Shown one piece after another: positions 25,016-37,047 of a DNA stretch of 64,000 bases. How positions within the stretch are numbered: position 1 is the first letter of the stretch; the number at the start of each line of letters is the position of its first letter. The stretch comes from Aselliscus stoliczkanus (lineage: Eukaryota > Chordata > Mammalia > Chiroptera > Hipposideridae), in the NCBI GenBank assembly GCA_033961575.1, contig CM066737.1, positions 100,716,709 through 100,780,708 on the forward strand, read 5' to 3'. Position numbers and translations under genes: made by a program. The notes beneath the pieces are model-generated. The model was given only the letters and a program-made list of their open reading frames with translations, made no database searches and was not told the DNA's origin.

Positions 25016-26822
25016 TATTAGAACTGAATTAAATTTCAGTAGTATTATCTTAAACATTTCAGAGTTCAGCCATTTGATACCAATAGATATAACATTTCTG
25101 TGTTGTGTTAACTGTTAGCAGTATGGATCAAAATGACAATACTTAAAAATACTTATATTAATACTGATATTTTTTATTTTAAAAATCATTCAGAATTTAT
25201 AAATTAAAACCAAAAATCAATAAAACTGAATAAAATTTTACATAAAATCATAAACATTGAGAAAATCAAATAAGCAGATTATTTTAATGTAAATCATTAG
25301 ATGAAATTTTTCAAATTAAAAATAAATTACATAAAACTAAGAAAAGTTAAATGAAATTTAAAGGGAAACAATATTTTAAATGCATTTTAAAAATTAAAAT
25401 GTATCAAAGATGTCATTGATGCATATGTTTAATGCATAGTTTCCAGCTGCTGAAAAAGTCTTCATGATTACTTAGTATAATGGTGAAAACAGAAGATAAC
25501 TCCAAAATATTTCTTTTGATTCCTTTATTTTCAAATAATTCCAATATTAATCTGACAATTTTAAAGAGATCTTTTTGAAAATATTGTTTATTTGGTGTTC
25601 GGGATGGGCAAGGAACAAATATTGTACTTTTTTGAATAATAAACTTTTGTTTCAAAGGAAGAATTTCAGTTCACCTTCATTGTGAAAGGATGAAGACTCA
25701 CATGCAGTTACCTATATCCCTGTTTCAGTACTGCCATGTGATAGTTTAGTTTAAAAAGTCTTTGAACTAGAGTAAGAATTATTCGACTCCTTTGTCAACC
25801 ATTTTCTCTGCCCCCCCGCCAAAGGATTCTAGAGGTGTAGAAACACATTTTCCAAATACAGATGTACCTTTATTTATCAGGTTAATGCAAATACACTATT
25901 TTGGTATGTCATAAGGCAAAGGATTCAGATTTCAGATTTTTAAAATACTGAAAGAACAAGAAAGACCAACATAATAATTGCAATTTAATACTTAAAAATT
26001 AACATGATTTAAAAATTCTTTGACCCCCAGATGACAGTTATTAATTTAAACAAAGAAAAATTTAACAACATCGAATGTTATCGTATTTTTTCCTCCTTTG
26101 TCCCTGCCTTTTAAATGTCCTCTGTTATTACCTTTTCTAGGCACAAGAGCTCCTTCTCTGATATTGGAGAGCTGTGTTTGAAGGTAGCTCCAAGAAAACC
26201 CCAAGAGTTAATGTAAAATAAAACACTAGTGATGTTTAACAGTGGCCAGAAGACATTTGGTTCTTATATACAATAGGCATAATTTTGTATGCAAGCCACT
26301 TGTAATTTTGTCAAAATCCTATGTAATATGGAGAAATGCTGACTAGATACAGTAAAAACCAGATGAGTGACTGCTTTCTAAAGACAAGCTCTGTCCTTTG
26401 TTTTGTTGAGGTCTCTCACCTCCATTTGATGTATTCTTGTATTAGATTTATAGATGTTTCTTTAGCAATGTGATGAAAAACACTTGTCTTATAGGGAACC
26501 TCAAAAAATAAAACAAATTACAGAGTGAACTATTTTGGCTAAAATGTGACCAGTTAGAGCAGAGGTAGCATTGGGAATTGTAGTCTCTTGGTCTTTCCCT
26601 CTCCCACCTGACCAGATCATGGACCACTCTGAGGAACACAGTTTGGAAAGTATCGAGTTTGTGACAAACTCACACAGGGGTTTCCAACCCTGAGGACTTC
26701 TGACAACTGATCATTTGTGAACCATTGATGCTGATAATTTTCTTACCTCCTTATCTAGGAATTTTTTAAAAGAATAATGTATACTTGTGTTTGTTTATTT
26801 ATATGTTTGTTTTTTTTAACAG

Positions 26823-26940
26823 GAAAAACCTATTCCTGTTGTGTGTTCTACTTCTTCAGTTTCTGTAGCGATGCTGATGAGGGGCCGTGGTGTTCCATAT
26901 AAGGATCCCCCTCCTGGCTCTAAAAAAATAATGTCTACAG
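26823..26940 (+). CDS. SCML2: SCML2 coding exon: linker before SLED domain
   Basis: The acceptor tttttttttaacag ends at 26,822 and the donor gtaaat begins at 26,941. The exon is 118 nt, phase 0 in and phase 1 out. It encodes 39 residues beginning EKPIPVVCSTSSVSV and ending GSKKIMST, which in SCML2 lead directly into the SLED domain. The boundaries fit both neighbours in frame. No domain of its own is recognised. Confidence 0.92.
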
Positions 26941-27879
26941 GTAAATTAGTACTTTTAAAGGAGTGTAAAATCACTAATTTTTTATTTTGTATTATTTTCA
27001 GTGTCTTTGAAGTCCTGGAAATAAGAGGAAAAACATGATGATAAACTTTTAGTATTTTTCATATTAAAAGGATTTTGAAATTCTCACTGTTAATTTTTTT
27101 TAAAGATATATATAAATCTTCAGGTTTTTCTGTTAGATCTTCTTTTAGATTGTGGATAACTTGAAGTCAGGGTCTATATTTTATTTATCTTTGTAACAAC
27201 TTGCACTTAATGGTTCCAGGCATATAATAGATGCCAACTATATTTAGTAAGTACATATTTCAGTTCTAATCTCACTGTTCATTTTGATGTTAAGGAAAAA
27301 TGGTCTAAATACCTGAGTCACTTGAAAATTCAATACCCTTAAAGTTTTTTATCCATCTCAGTAAGATTTATAAAATTTACATCATCAAATCTATTCTTGT
27401 TTCCCCCTCTCTCATTTCACAATTTGGTTTTTTTCTTGTATTTTTAAAGCTACCTCAAAACCTTTTTTTACTTGAAAGTTTAAATTTATTAAATAACATT
27501 TAAATATAATTTGTAGGGATTTTTTAATTCTAAAATTCTTTCCTGTGTCACTGAACTCATTTATCAACCTGATCCTTGGGGATCTTAAACGAGTATTTGT
27601 ATATTTTACGAATTGGGTATCTCCAGAGCTCTCCACTCCTCCCTTGCACACATGCCCTGAATTTTCAGGAAGTGCACACACACTGCACGTGTGTACAGGG
27701 TTATACATCCACACCCACAACAGCTGGCTTGTCCCCAGCCTGGGTCTAAAAGAAACCCTGACTTTTAAGGTCACTGTGTTCCTTTTCTTTTAAGTTGTGA
27801 TCTTACTGTTGAAGCCAAAGCTCAAATAAACATGATGTGAAGAAAAGGCACAGCAGGGCAGTTTGAGGGGATTAGATTT

Positions 27880-28100
27880 TTAAAAATTTTATTATTATTA
27901 TTATTATTGTTATTATTAGTTACAGATGTACAAAACAATGCAATAGTTATCTTTTTCACCCCTTACAAAATGACTACCCCTCACCCCTCCCTTGCCCTCT
28001 CACCTCCAGTATCATACATATCTATTACAATTCCATTGGCTGCTGCTGAATAATATTAGATGTTGACTATAATTTAACACATATATAGTCTTGAGATGTG
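27880..28100. mobile_element. L1 3' end fragment
   Basis: A (TTA)n stretch is followed by gttacagatgtacaaaacaa, tcaccccttacaaaatgac and gactataatttaacacatat, a lineage-type L1 3' end. The copy at 29,300 shares the wording. Confidence 0.55.
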
Positions 28101-29299
28101 GAATATAGTGTGAGGATGTAGTCAGAACCGTTTTTTAATGTCTTTTAAAATCTTACCAGATCGTTGACTGTCAAGGGACATGATGTCTTGAAATTGTTCT
28201 CTGCTATATGAAGAGTGTGAAAGGACAAAGACCCAGAATAATCAATTTCTTTTATTTGTCATGTGCACATTTTTTTCATTCCTGTCCTATTTTTAAAAGC
28301 ATGTTCTATTGCTTTTTCTCTACATCCTTAATTACTTTCCTTATACTCTTCTGTTCCCTGGGTTTTTTACCCCAATTTTTCTTTCCTGACTAAAAAGAAA
28401 TTAAAATTTGATTTTCTGAAATACAAATCATTTAAAAAATGATTATTGTAACATAACTCATTTTGTCAGTTATTATTTCTGATTTTTAGTCCATTAGTAG
28501 GAGAGACTAGCTAAACAAGTATAATGCAAATGAGATAAAACATTGAAATCCTTCTTTAGCTTCACTTGTGTTCATTAGAACTTTGTTCATACCATCAGCA
28601 CCACAGGTTAAGTTCTTTATAGCTGTTTCATTTCTGTGAGAGAGTCCATCCTCCCTCTGGCTATTGCTACAAAATTGAATTTTATATTTTAACATCATGA
28701 AAGTGAGATTAATGTTTTTTTTTAGGCTGAATATATGAACATTGATATATGAAAATTTTCCAATAAAAGCAATGGGGAATGGATAAAAATGTACTTCTTG
28801 ATTTAGGGAGAACAATATATTTTTACATGTAGTAATGTACCTTCATATTACATTATATGTTGATTTGTATTTGTTGATTCTCAGTGAAGAATAATTACGG
28901 AAACTTGACACTTGTGTGATTATAGATGATTTGCTTTTAAATCATATGCTTTTATTATACTAAAGAAAGCATTTATATTTAAATTTTCTTCAATGAAACT
29001 TGGCACATATATAAAGACCATTTTAATTAAAGTTAATGAAATTTCTCCAGGTCATTAGAATTTACTGTGACATATGTCCTAAGTTATTTTGTTAAATTAG
29101 ACAATATAATGAAGGTGCAATATTGGTGATCTAAAATAAATTCAGTTCAAAAAGGAGTGTATTAACATGACCAATTGTGAAAGAAAATTCCTACACTGCA
29201 CAGTTAAAAGGTGAAAATATTTATCTATCTTTATATCATTTTATATAATGTGGGAATGTGTGAATTGTTTTGTGATGCTACTGAAACTTCTGTAGTTTT

Positions 29300-29500
29300 T
29301 TAGTTATTAATTTCAAGTGTACAAAACAATGTAATAGACATTTACACCCCTCACAAAGTGATAACCCCCTGCCATCTACTATCCCTCCGACATTGTATAT
29401 AGCTGTTCCAATTCCATTGACTACATTCCCTATGCTGTACTCCACATCCCGTGACTATATATATATATATTTAATAATAAAAATACATATATATATATAA
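29300..29500. mobile_element. L1 3' end fragment with AT-rich tail
   Basis: The text tcaagtgtacaaaacaatgt, then acacccctcacaaagtgata and attccattgactacattccc is related to the 27,880 copy. It ends in TA-rich sequence. Confidence 0.55.
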
Positions 29501-29630
29501 ATGGTAGTTGACATTCAATATTATATAGTTTTTATTATAATCAGTTTGGGAAAGATTCTAGAAAATTGAATAAATATTTGGATTATTTCTTTCCAGGTTT
29601 AATATTTTTACACAGATGTTCCTGTTTTTT

Positions 29631-29754
29631 TTTTGTTTTTGTTTTTTGTTTGTTTGTTTTTGAGGGCAGTGTCACTGGCCCTCATATGTGGGACCGAACC
29701 GGGGCCACTGGCTTCCCAAGCCAGCGCTTAACCACCGCGCCACTCGGCCGGCCC
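29631..29754 (-). repeat. tRNA-derived SINE, short form
   Basis: It runs from a T/GTTT-rich tail to GGCCGGCCC in antisense, with the target duplication ttacacagatgt on both sides. Confidence 0.94.
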
Positions 29755-29941
29755 TTACACAGATGTAAAATATATTTACATACATATTTTTAGGTAGAAG
29801 AAATGATCATTGATGTTACTATATTTAGGTTCTCTTTGAGTAAAGTGTGGCTAGTGGGATACAGTAATTACATAATGTTTATGTTTCTTTTAACCAGTTT
29901 CATTGTTTGTTATATCTGTTTACACATTTTTTTTCCTCAAG

Positions 29942-30145
29942 TCTGTGTTTATATAAACAAATATGGAAATGTTGGCCCTTACCTGGATCAGAAGAAAATC
30001 CAGCAGCTGCCTAACTACTATGGCCCTGGCCCCGTGGATGTGGTGCTCCAGTGGATTGTGCAGGCCTGTGTGGATTGTGCCATTGAAAGTAAAACTGTTT
30101 TTGGATTCCTTAAGCCAGATGATCGTGGAGGAGAAGTGATAACTG
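29942..30145 (+). CDS. SCML2: SCML2 coding exon: SLED domain, first half
   Basis: The acceptor AG is at 29,940-29,941 and the donor gtatgc at 30,146. It is 204 nt, phase 1 in and out. It reads VCVYINKYGNVGPYLDQKKI and continues through YYGPGPVDVVLQWIVQACVD to KPDDRGGEVIT. This is the N-terminal half of the SLED domain (Scm-like embedded domain, formerly DUF3588), reported to bind double-stranded DNA. Characteristic GPYLD, GPGP and GFLKP words are intact. Confidence 0.95.
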
Positions 30146-30467
30146 GTATGCCCAACTAATCTTTCATTCCACTTTTTTGTCCAAATTTGATTTTAGGTTT
30201 TGAGAAGGCAAGCATTTTATAATATATAGATTATTTTATAGTATTTCTATTCTAGTAACCATTTATAATATTGGCATATTTATTATATTTTTAGAATATT
30301 TATTAATTATATAGGTTTATAGACTTTTAACCATTTTGGGAGTTTAACTTTACTTTCAAAATAGGCAGTATAGGAATAATACTGTAAATTGAGGTAAAAG
30401 GTACAAATTTTTTCCTTTTACATGCTATATTAAGTTCATTATAGACAAAGTACCTTGGTTAATAATA

Positions 30468-30544
30468 TTGAGTTGTCGAAAAAGTCATGACGCATTTTTG
30501 CAATGGAAAACAAAAAATACGACCTGACTTTTCTGACAACCCAA
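30468..30544. mobile_element. Palindromic mariner-type MITE, 77 bp
   Basis: It starts ttgagttgtcgaaaaagtca and ends ctgacttttctgacaaccc-aa, with TA flanks. The arms are complementary and the loop is around gcaatggaaaac. It belongs to the same family as 9,145-9,225. Confidence 0.85.
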
Positions 30545-30945
30545 TATATTTTAATTTTTTTAGAAAACAGACTAATCGATAAGCTCTGAATAAAAATGTG
30601 ACTCAGGAAGTGATTAAGAGATAATTATACAACTTTCATGATTGTGTGATCAGATACTACAACTTTTGTACTCATGGAATGTTTGGAATAGTAGAAAGTG
30701 TTGTTATAGATCAGTGGGTTTCTGTTGTTTACTTTATGAATTTTTTTTAAACGAGAATGCTTTTACAATCACAGGCTATTGTGTTTTAATGAGAGGAACT
30801 TTAATAATTTAAGATTATTCCTTTATAAATAACAAAAAACTCAAATTAGAGTTAATATTACATTTCCTAAATTGATGTGGTTTTTTGTTGATATTGTAGA
30901 TCTTATCTTTCTATGATATAACTGACACCTTTTTTCTTCCAATAG

Positions 30946-31125
30946 CCTTCTTTGATGGAGAAGCTCATTCTGTCAACCTCCCTCCAGTGAACAGTGCAGC
31001 ATTTGTTCTTCGTTTTCTTGAGAACTTATGCCACACCATGCAGTGTGATAACCTTTTGAGTAGCAAGCCTTTTAATAACAGAGGTAATACTCATACTACT
31101 GCAGAGCATGATCAAAATAAGTCAG
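30946..31125 (+). CDS. SCML2: SCML2 coding exon: SLED domain, second half
   Basis: The acceptor (ttcttccaatag) ends at 30,945. The exon is 180 nt, phase 1 in and out. It encodes AFFDGEAHSVNLPPVNSAAF, then FLENLCHTMQCDNLLSSKPF, completing SLED, and a hydrophilic tail to AEHDQNKS. The donor gtaaga at 31,126 is preferred because the tail matches SCML2. An earlier gtaata at 31,084 is also a possible donor and would remove 14 codons in frame. Confidence 0.93.
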
Positions 31126-31374
31126 GTAAGAGAAAAGACAAAATTTTTTATTGTGCTTTTATTGTATTCTATTACATTACATATTAACTTGAGAATCTTT
31201 TGTAATTCAGAGTTTTCCCTTGTGTCCCCCTCAAAGTAAACATTTTAGCCACAATGATAAATAGACACACATACATATATAAAATATATAGTTTTTGTTC
31301 ATTCAAAGCAGCAAAGTAATTTCTTATATTCATAATTGACTTCAGAATCAAAACTAGAAAGCTGTCTCGTGGTT

Positions 31375-31930
31375 TCATTCGCATGTTGTTGATTTACATG
31401 TGGTTTGATTTGCATGTTTTTATGTGCTTATTGGCTGTTCGTGTATCTTCTTTGGAGAGCTGTATTCAGATCTTTTGCCCATTTTTAATTGGGTTCTTTG
31501 TCTTTTTATTAAATAGAAATATAATACATTTATATGTATCATATGTAATGTATAGTTATACTTGTTATATATAAATATTCATAAAGAATTCTTTATATAT
31601 TCTGGATAAAAATTCCATATCATATATATGGTTTGCATATATTTTTCTCTCATTCTGTAGGTTGTCTTTTCACTTTCTTGATGGTGTCCTTTGAAGCACA
31701 AAGTGTTTAATTTTGATGTAGTCCAATTTATCTACCTTTTCTTTCGTTTCTTGTACTGTTGGTGTCACATCTAAGAAAACATTGCTTTAATACAGGTTCA
31801 CAAAGATTTACTCCTATGTTTTCTCCTCAGAAGTTTATCGTTTTGGCTGTTATGTTTAGGTCTTGATCTATTTTGAATTAAATTTTTTGTGTTGGCACAA
31901 CTGGTGTTTTACTTTACACAGTTAGTTGAA
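31375..31930 (-). mobile_element. L1 ORF2 3' fragment, antisense
   Basis: The phrases cttttgcccatttttaattg, tatattctggataaaaattc, ttgatgtagtccaatttatc and ttaggtcttgatctattttg are classic antisense L1 ORF2 sequence. It is not coding. Confidence 0.8.
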
Positions 31931-31964
31931 GGTATCTTTAATTACATATGACTATAAATTATCA

Positions 31965-32580
31965 GTACAATCTCCTTATCCATGGTTTTAGTTACTCATG
32001 GTCAACTTTGGTCCAAAAATATTAAATGGAAAATTCCAGAATAAACAATTCATAAGTTTTAAACTGTGCACCATTCTGAGTAGTGGGATGAAATCGCACT
32101 TTGTCCTGCCCACGACATGAATCATCCCTCTGTCCAGCATGACCACACTGTATATACAACCTGTCCATTAGTCACTTAGTAGTTGTCTCAGTTATCAGAT
32201 TGACTGTTGTTGTGGTATCACAGTTCAAGGAACCCTTATAGTAGCCTAGCACTATGTCATAATGCCTACATCATTCATCTCACTTCATCTCATCATGTAG
32301 GCATTGTATCATCTTACATCATCACAAGAAGAAGGGGTGAGTATAGTACAACAAGATACATTGAGAGACCACATTCACCGAACTTCTATTATAGTATATT
32401 ATAATTGTTCTATTTTATTTTTAGTTATTGTTATTAATCTCTTACTGTGCCTAATTTATAAACTAAACTTTATCATAAGTAGGTATATATATATATATAG
32501 GGTTTGGTACTTTCTATGGTTTCAGGCGTCTACTGGGTGTCTTTGAACCTATCTCCTATGGATAAGGGGGGACTGCTGTA
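31965..32580. mobile_element. MER2/Tigger-type DNA transposon, near full length
   Basis: The left end acaatctccttatccatggt and right end ggataaggggggactgctgt form the inverted ends. The inside shows gagagaccacattcaccgaa, then ttataattgttctattttat and taaactaaactttatcataa, as in MER2. It lies between two antisense L1 pieces, probably having split one L1. Confidence 0.8.
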
Positions 32581-32589
32581 CTATTTTGC

Positions 32590-33700
32590 GTGCTTTCATT
32601 TTAACTCGAAGGAGCCCCTTTAGTATTTCTTATAGGATAGCTTTGCAAGTGAAGAATTCTCATAGTTTTTATTTACGGAGATTTTAAAAAAATTTTCTCC
32701 AGTTTTTAAAGGTTAGTTTTGCTGGATACAGAATTCTTGATCAGTCATCTTTTTGTTTCAGTGATTTGAATGTCATCCCACTTAATAGCCTCTGTAGTTT
32801 GTAGTCAGTTGCTAATCTTACTGAAGGTCCCTTGTATGTGATGATTTGCTTTCTCTTGTTGATTTCAAGAGCTCTTTGTCTTTTGCTTTTGATAATTTGT
32901 GTTTTATCTAGGTGTGGATGGGTATCTTTGAGTTGGAGATTGTTGAGCTTTTTGGATATGTAGATTAATGTTTTTCATCAAATTTGGAAAGCTTTTAGCC
33001 ATTATTTCTTCAAATACTCTGCCTGCCCCTTTCTCTCCTCTCCAGGGTCTCGCTTGTTTTTTGGTATGCTTCATGGTGTCCCATAGTTCTCTGAACTCTG
33101 TTCATTTTTCCTCATTCTATTTTCTTTTTGTTCCTCAAACTATATACTCTCACTTGACCTTTCTTTAAATTTGGTGATTCTTTCTCTTCTGCTGGTTCAA
33201 ATCTGCTGTTGAGCCTCTAATGAAATTTTCAATTCATTTATTATACTTCTTAAAGACTGAATTTCTTTTTTTGCTTCTTTTTTATTGCCTTATTGATAGT
33301 CTGTATTTGGTGAGACATTGTTCTTTTTTTTTTTTTGAGGGCAGTGTCACTGGCCCTCATAAGTGGGACCCGAACCGGGGCCGCTGTCTTCCCAAGCCAG
33401 CGCTTAACCGCCGCGCCACTCGGCCGGCCCAGACATTGTTCTCATACTTTTCTTTAGTTCTTTAGATATGCTTTTTTTTAAGTTCTTTGAACATATATAA
33501 AACAGCTTATTTAAAGTCTATGTCTAGTAAGTCCAGTGTCTGGGCTTCCTCAGAGGCAGTTTCTATTGGCTGTTTTTTCCCCCTTGTGTACGACTACCCT
33601 TTGCTGTATATTTGCATGTCTAATTTTTTTTACTGAAAACTGGACATTTTAAAATGATGTAATGTGTCAACTTATGATAATCAGATTCCCTCCCCATCCC
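32590..33700 (-). mobile_element. L1 fragment, antisense
   Basis: The phrases gttttgctggatacagaatt, ttttgataatttgtgttttat, gtctatgtctagtaagtcca and tactgaaaactggacatttt recur in antisense old L1 copies. It is interrupted by a SINE at 33,319-33,430. Confidence 0.6.
33319..33430 (-). repeat. tRNA-derived SINE, short form
   Basis: It runs from a T-run to CGGCCGGCCC, flanked by the duplication agacattgttc. Confidence 0.94.
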
Positions 33701-33717
33701 TAGGAATTTTTGTTGTT

Positions 33718-33768
33718 CTCTCTCTCCCTCCATCTCCCCCCTCCCCCTCCCCCTCCCCCTTTCTCGAT
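33718..33768. repeat. Pyrimidine tract with (CCCCTC)n
   Basis: A continuous C/T stretch has repeated ccccctc blocks. The complementary strand has several runs of four or five G and could form a quadruplex. Confidence 0.85.
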
Positions 33769-34750
33769 AAACACTCCAGGAGGCAGTTTACAAGTCTGCT
33801 TTGTGTAGAGCCTCAAGGTCACCAAAAATGAAGGATTAGGATCTTCTCTGGATTCTCAGGAATATCTCTGTGCTTTTCAAAGTCCACTAATGGACATCTC
33901 ATTCTCCTCCAGTTTTCCCTTTCAAGCTTTTTGGTCCACTTCTTGTAAGCCCCTACTGGTAGCGCTGCCTTAGGCTGCTGCAATGTTAAACAATTGCCAC
34001 TGGTTTTTTTGGTTTCTTTATTTTTTTTCCGTTTTTTGAACAATGCCTTCGAGATAGGACTGTCCAGACAGACCAGGCTCTGATTCAGGTCAAGTAAAAT
34101 AAGCCCTGGGATCGGAACGTTTCAGTTATTTGCAAGATTGGTCAAATAGTGACAGTTCTCTGGGGATGGGGCTTTTGGAGAGTTCCAAACCCATTGTGTC
34201 CCCTCCAGTGACTGGTAGGCTACTGGTTTTCATACCTACTATAGTTGTGAAGGTGTTGGTTTGCAAAGCTGCTGCAAAACTGGGGTGAAGAGGATGGTTT
34301 TAGGGATGCTAAAATGCCGTAAAATTTGCTGTTCTTTCTGATATCCAGGCATTGATCTTGAATAAACGCTTTTTAGATTGTTGTAATCATTTAGTTAATG
34401 TCTAGAGTTTTGTAAAAAGTTAATTTTGCCAGTATTTGCATTATTTTTATGAAGGAGTGATTTTTCAGAAGTTCTTAGTCATCCTGGAAGTGCCTCTCTA
34501 TCATGATTTTAAATTATGTTTACCTAGTTATCTCTTCAGGAACAGTTCCATGCCTAAGCTTACTATAATACCCAGAAGCAGAAATCAAGAGTCAATTTTA
34601 TTTTTGTATCAGCACCAGATAGTAGACCATACATCAGCTTCATTAATTTCACACAGAAAGCATTAGAATATTATCAGTAAAGGATAAGTACTTTTTTTGA
34701 TCTTGCTAAAATTCTTAGGTAAACATATACCTATAGAAAACTATACTTTA

Positions 34751-35188
34751 GGGCCGACTGAGTGGCGCATTGGTTAAGAGCTGGCTTGAATGCCAGCAGC
34801 CCCGGTTTGGATCCCACATATGAGGGCCAGTGACACTGCTCTCTACAGCTAACAACGGCTCCACCTGGAGCTGGGCTGCGAGCCCCGGTGACAGTGTAGG
34901 CTGCAGCCCCTGCTGCAGTGGGCTGCCATAGGCTACAGTGAGTGTCCGGCAGCCAGCCTGAGCTGTCAGTAGCCGGGGTGAGCGACCATCCAGAGGCCGG
35001 CGACTGATCTGCCTCATCCGGGAAGAGCGCAATGATGATACCAACACGGGCCAGTGAAGCAACGTCCTCCGCAACTAGACTGAAGAACAACAAGACAGCA
35101 ACTTGTCAGTTCCCCTTCCCCGATTCCCCAACGCTGTTCCCCTCCCCCAATTCCCCAATAAAACCTTTAAAAAAAAACAACGAAAAAA
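34751..35188 (+). repeat. Long composite SINE, sense, full length
   Basis: This is the clearest sense copy. It has a tRNA-like head (GGGCCGACTGAGTGGCGCAT, box B GGTTTGGATCC), the GAGGGCCAGTGACACTG segment shared with the short form, about 230 bp of GC-rich body, a C-rich tail (TTCCCCTTCCCCGATTCCCC), then AATAAAACC and an A-tail. The flanking repeat is tatactttag. The AATAAA just before the A-run places it among SINEs that carry their own polyadenylation signal. Confidence 0.93.
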
Positions 35189-35829
35189 GTATACTTTAGT
35201 ATTCAAATTTTCTATATCATTAAATGGATATGATAAAAGTCAGTTTCTTTCCTTAAAATTTAAATGTAGTAACTGTAGAAATATTTTTTATTTACTGAAA
35301 TATGTTTTGCCTGTAGGTTTTATAATCCATGATTAAAAATAAGATCAGCTGGTAAGAGATCTCTTAGACTCGTTGGTAATCAGTCAGTAACTGGGTGGCT
35401 AAAGGTTGCTCATCAAATGATTTTGAGAGGCATGCCTGTCCCCCAGCCATTTTGAACCAGATGAAGTTCAACTGTGGTACTTTCTCATTGCAATCTTTCT
35501 TCTCTCTTGAGGTCTATTAGGCTTTTTAGATTTCTATTATACCTTATTTTTCCTTTTAGTTGGCAGTTAAATAAAGATATTCATTAATATTTAGAGTGTA
35601 ATTGATAATTTGAGTTGTTGTTACTTTCAGGATCATGCCTTAAAGAGTGCTCCTTTAGGTAGAAATGCATTTGGTCGAATGATAAAGAAGCAGTGGTATT
35701 GTTGTAAGGGCAGCCCTAGGCTAGTATTGTTACCTATACAATGGGGTGTGCATTGTACCGTGTCTTCTCTTTAACTACCCTTGATTCTTAACTTTTGTTG
35801 CTCATGGGGACAATTTTCCCATGCCTTTT

Positions 35830-35954
35830 CTTTGTGTTTGTTTTGTTTTGTTTTGTTTTTGGGGGCAGTGTCACTGGCCCTCATATGTGGGACCCGAACC
35901 GGGGCCACTGGCGTCCCACATCAGCGCTTAACCACCGCGCCACTTGGCTGGCCC
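35830..35954 (-). repeat. tRNA-derived SINE, short form
   Basis: It runs from a (TTTTG)n tail to GGCTGGCCC in antisense. Duplicated target: tcccatgccttttc. Confidence 0.94.
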
Positions 35955-36249
35955 TCCCATGCCTTTTCGAACATTGTAATTCATTGCCTCACTGCCTCCT
36001 GAGATATTTAGAGATATGTGATGGTCCTAAAATAAATGAAGTCTAGACATAATGCTTAAAACTCCTGAATATGATGTCACTGAAATATTTAATAGGATGA
36101 AATAAACATGTTATTCATAATATCAAATAATTGATAAATCGTTGATGAAGTCATAGTAGGAAAATGATTTAGAAACACAAGTGTTTTATGCTGATGATAT
36201 GAAAATGCTAGAGTATGTTAGTTATAACAGACACTTTTTTTGAAAACAG

Positions 36250-36363
36250 TCAAAGAAGACATAAAAGAAAAACAAAGCACCAAACGACCTTCTCAGCAAC
36301 CTCTACCTTATGTTGCTACTCTCTCTCCTAAGCTCCCCAAAACAAACGTGCATGCCTCTACAG
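36250..36363 (+). CDS. SCML2: SCML2 coding exon: linker
   Basis: The acceptor (cactttttttgaaaacag) ends at 36,249 and the donor gtaaat begins at 36,364. The exon is 114 nt, phase 1 in and out. It encodes VKEDIKEKQSTKRPSQQPLP and YVATLSPKLPKTNVHAST, a polar disordered linker that matches the same position in SCML2. The polypyrimidine tract is short and interrupted, so inclusion may be variable. Confidence 0.9.
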
Positions 36364-37047
36364 GTAAATAGTATTTACACGTCCCAGGATTGGACAGAAA
36401 AGCTGCTCTGTACCACTTATGTATGCTCTTGGGTGGCGGTGTTGGAGATAGGGGGTGTATTTTCCCAGATCATTTTGGCAGTTAAGCTAATACTTTGGCA
36501 GCTTCGTTGACCACTTCATTCCCTTCAAAAGGGCACAGTTATAGTTTCTCTTTAGATTAAAAACAAATAGAGTAAGTTTTTCCATTCAGCTTTGTAGTGC
36601 TAAAAGCTGCTAGAAGGAAGAATAGGAAATAAAAGAGGAGTAGAGAAAAACTTAGTACCTTTTTCCATGGGAAGTTTTAAGTGCCCAAGTAGTAAGCAGC
36701 TGTTAGAAACCAACTATGCAATCACATAACAAATAGTTGTGAAGAATGGCATTTCTAAAAATGAATTCTTTATTGAGGTGTTCACAGCATTCCTTGGTGA
36801 CAAGACTTCCAAGAGATAGTTGCCCTGAGAAATATAGATGATGTCATAGAATCAGTTTGGATTTCACGATAGTGTCCATTTCTGTAAACACCAAGAAGGG
36901 ATGGCCATATACTGTGTTAGAGGTTTTTAGTTCAGTATAGCATAGCTTAAGTGAACTGTTGTTGCAGATGAGGAGATTTTTTATCTTTTAATAGTATTTG
37001 AACTGTAAGTCTATTGAAGATAATTGCCTTTGTCTTTTTTCTTGTAG

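Larger units (their letters stand above)
23813..26822 (+). other. SCML2: SCML2 intron with L1 fragment
   Basis: It is bounded by GT (23,813) and AG (26,821-26,822). It contains a sense L1 fragment and an (AAT)n run. The rest, including the very AT-rich 25,000-25,450 and the 25,800-26,750 stretch, shows no exon or named repeat. Confidence 0.8.
26941..29941 (+). other. SCML2: SCML2 intron with L1 3' ends and a SINE
   Basis: It is a GT/AG-bounded intron. Two L1 3'-end fragments (27,880-28,100 and 29,300-29,470), a TA-rich run near 29,456-29,500 and a SINE (29,631-29,754) are present. Elsewhere it is AT-rich with nothing recognisable. Confidence 0.8.
31126..36249 (+). other. SCML2: SCML2 intron, repeat-rich
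   Basis: It is made almost wholly of L1 (31,375-31,930; 32,590-33,700), MER2 (31,965-32,580) and SINE copies, listed separately. The 35,200-35,820 and 35,960-36,240 stretches show nothing named. Confidence 0.8.
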
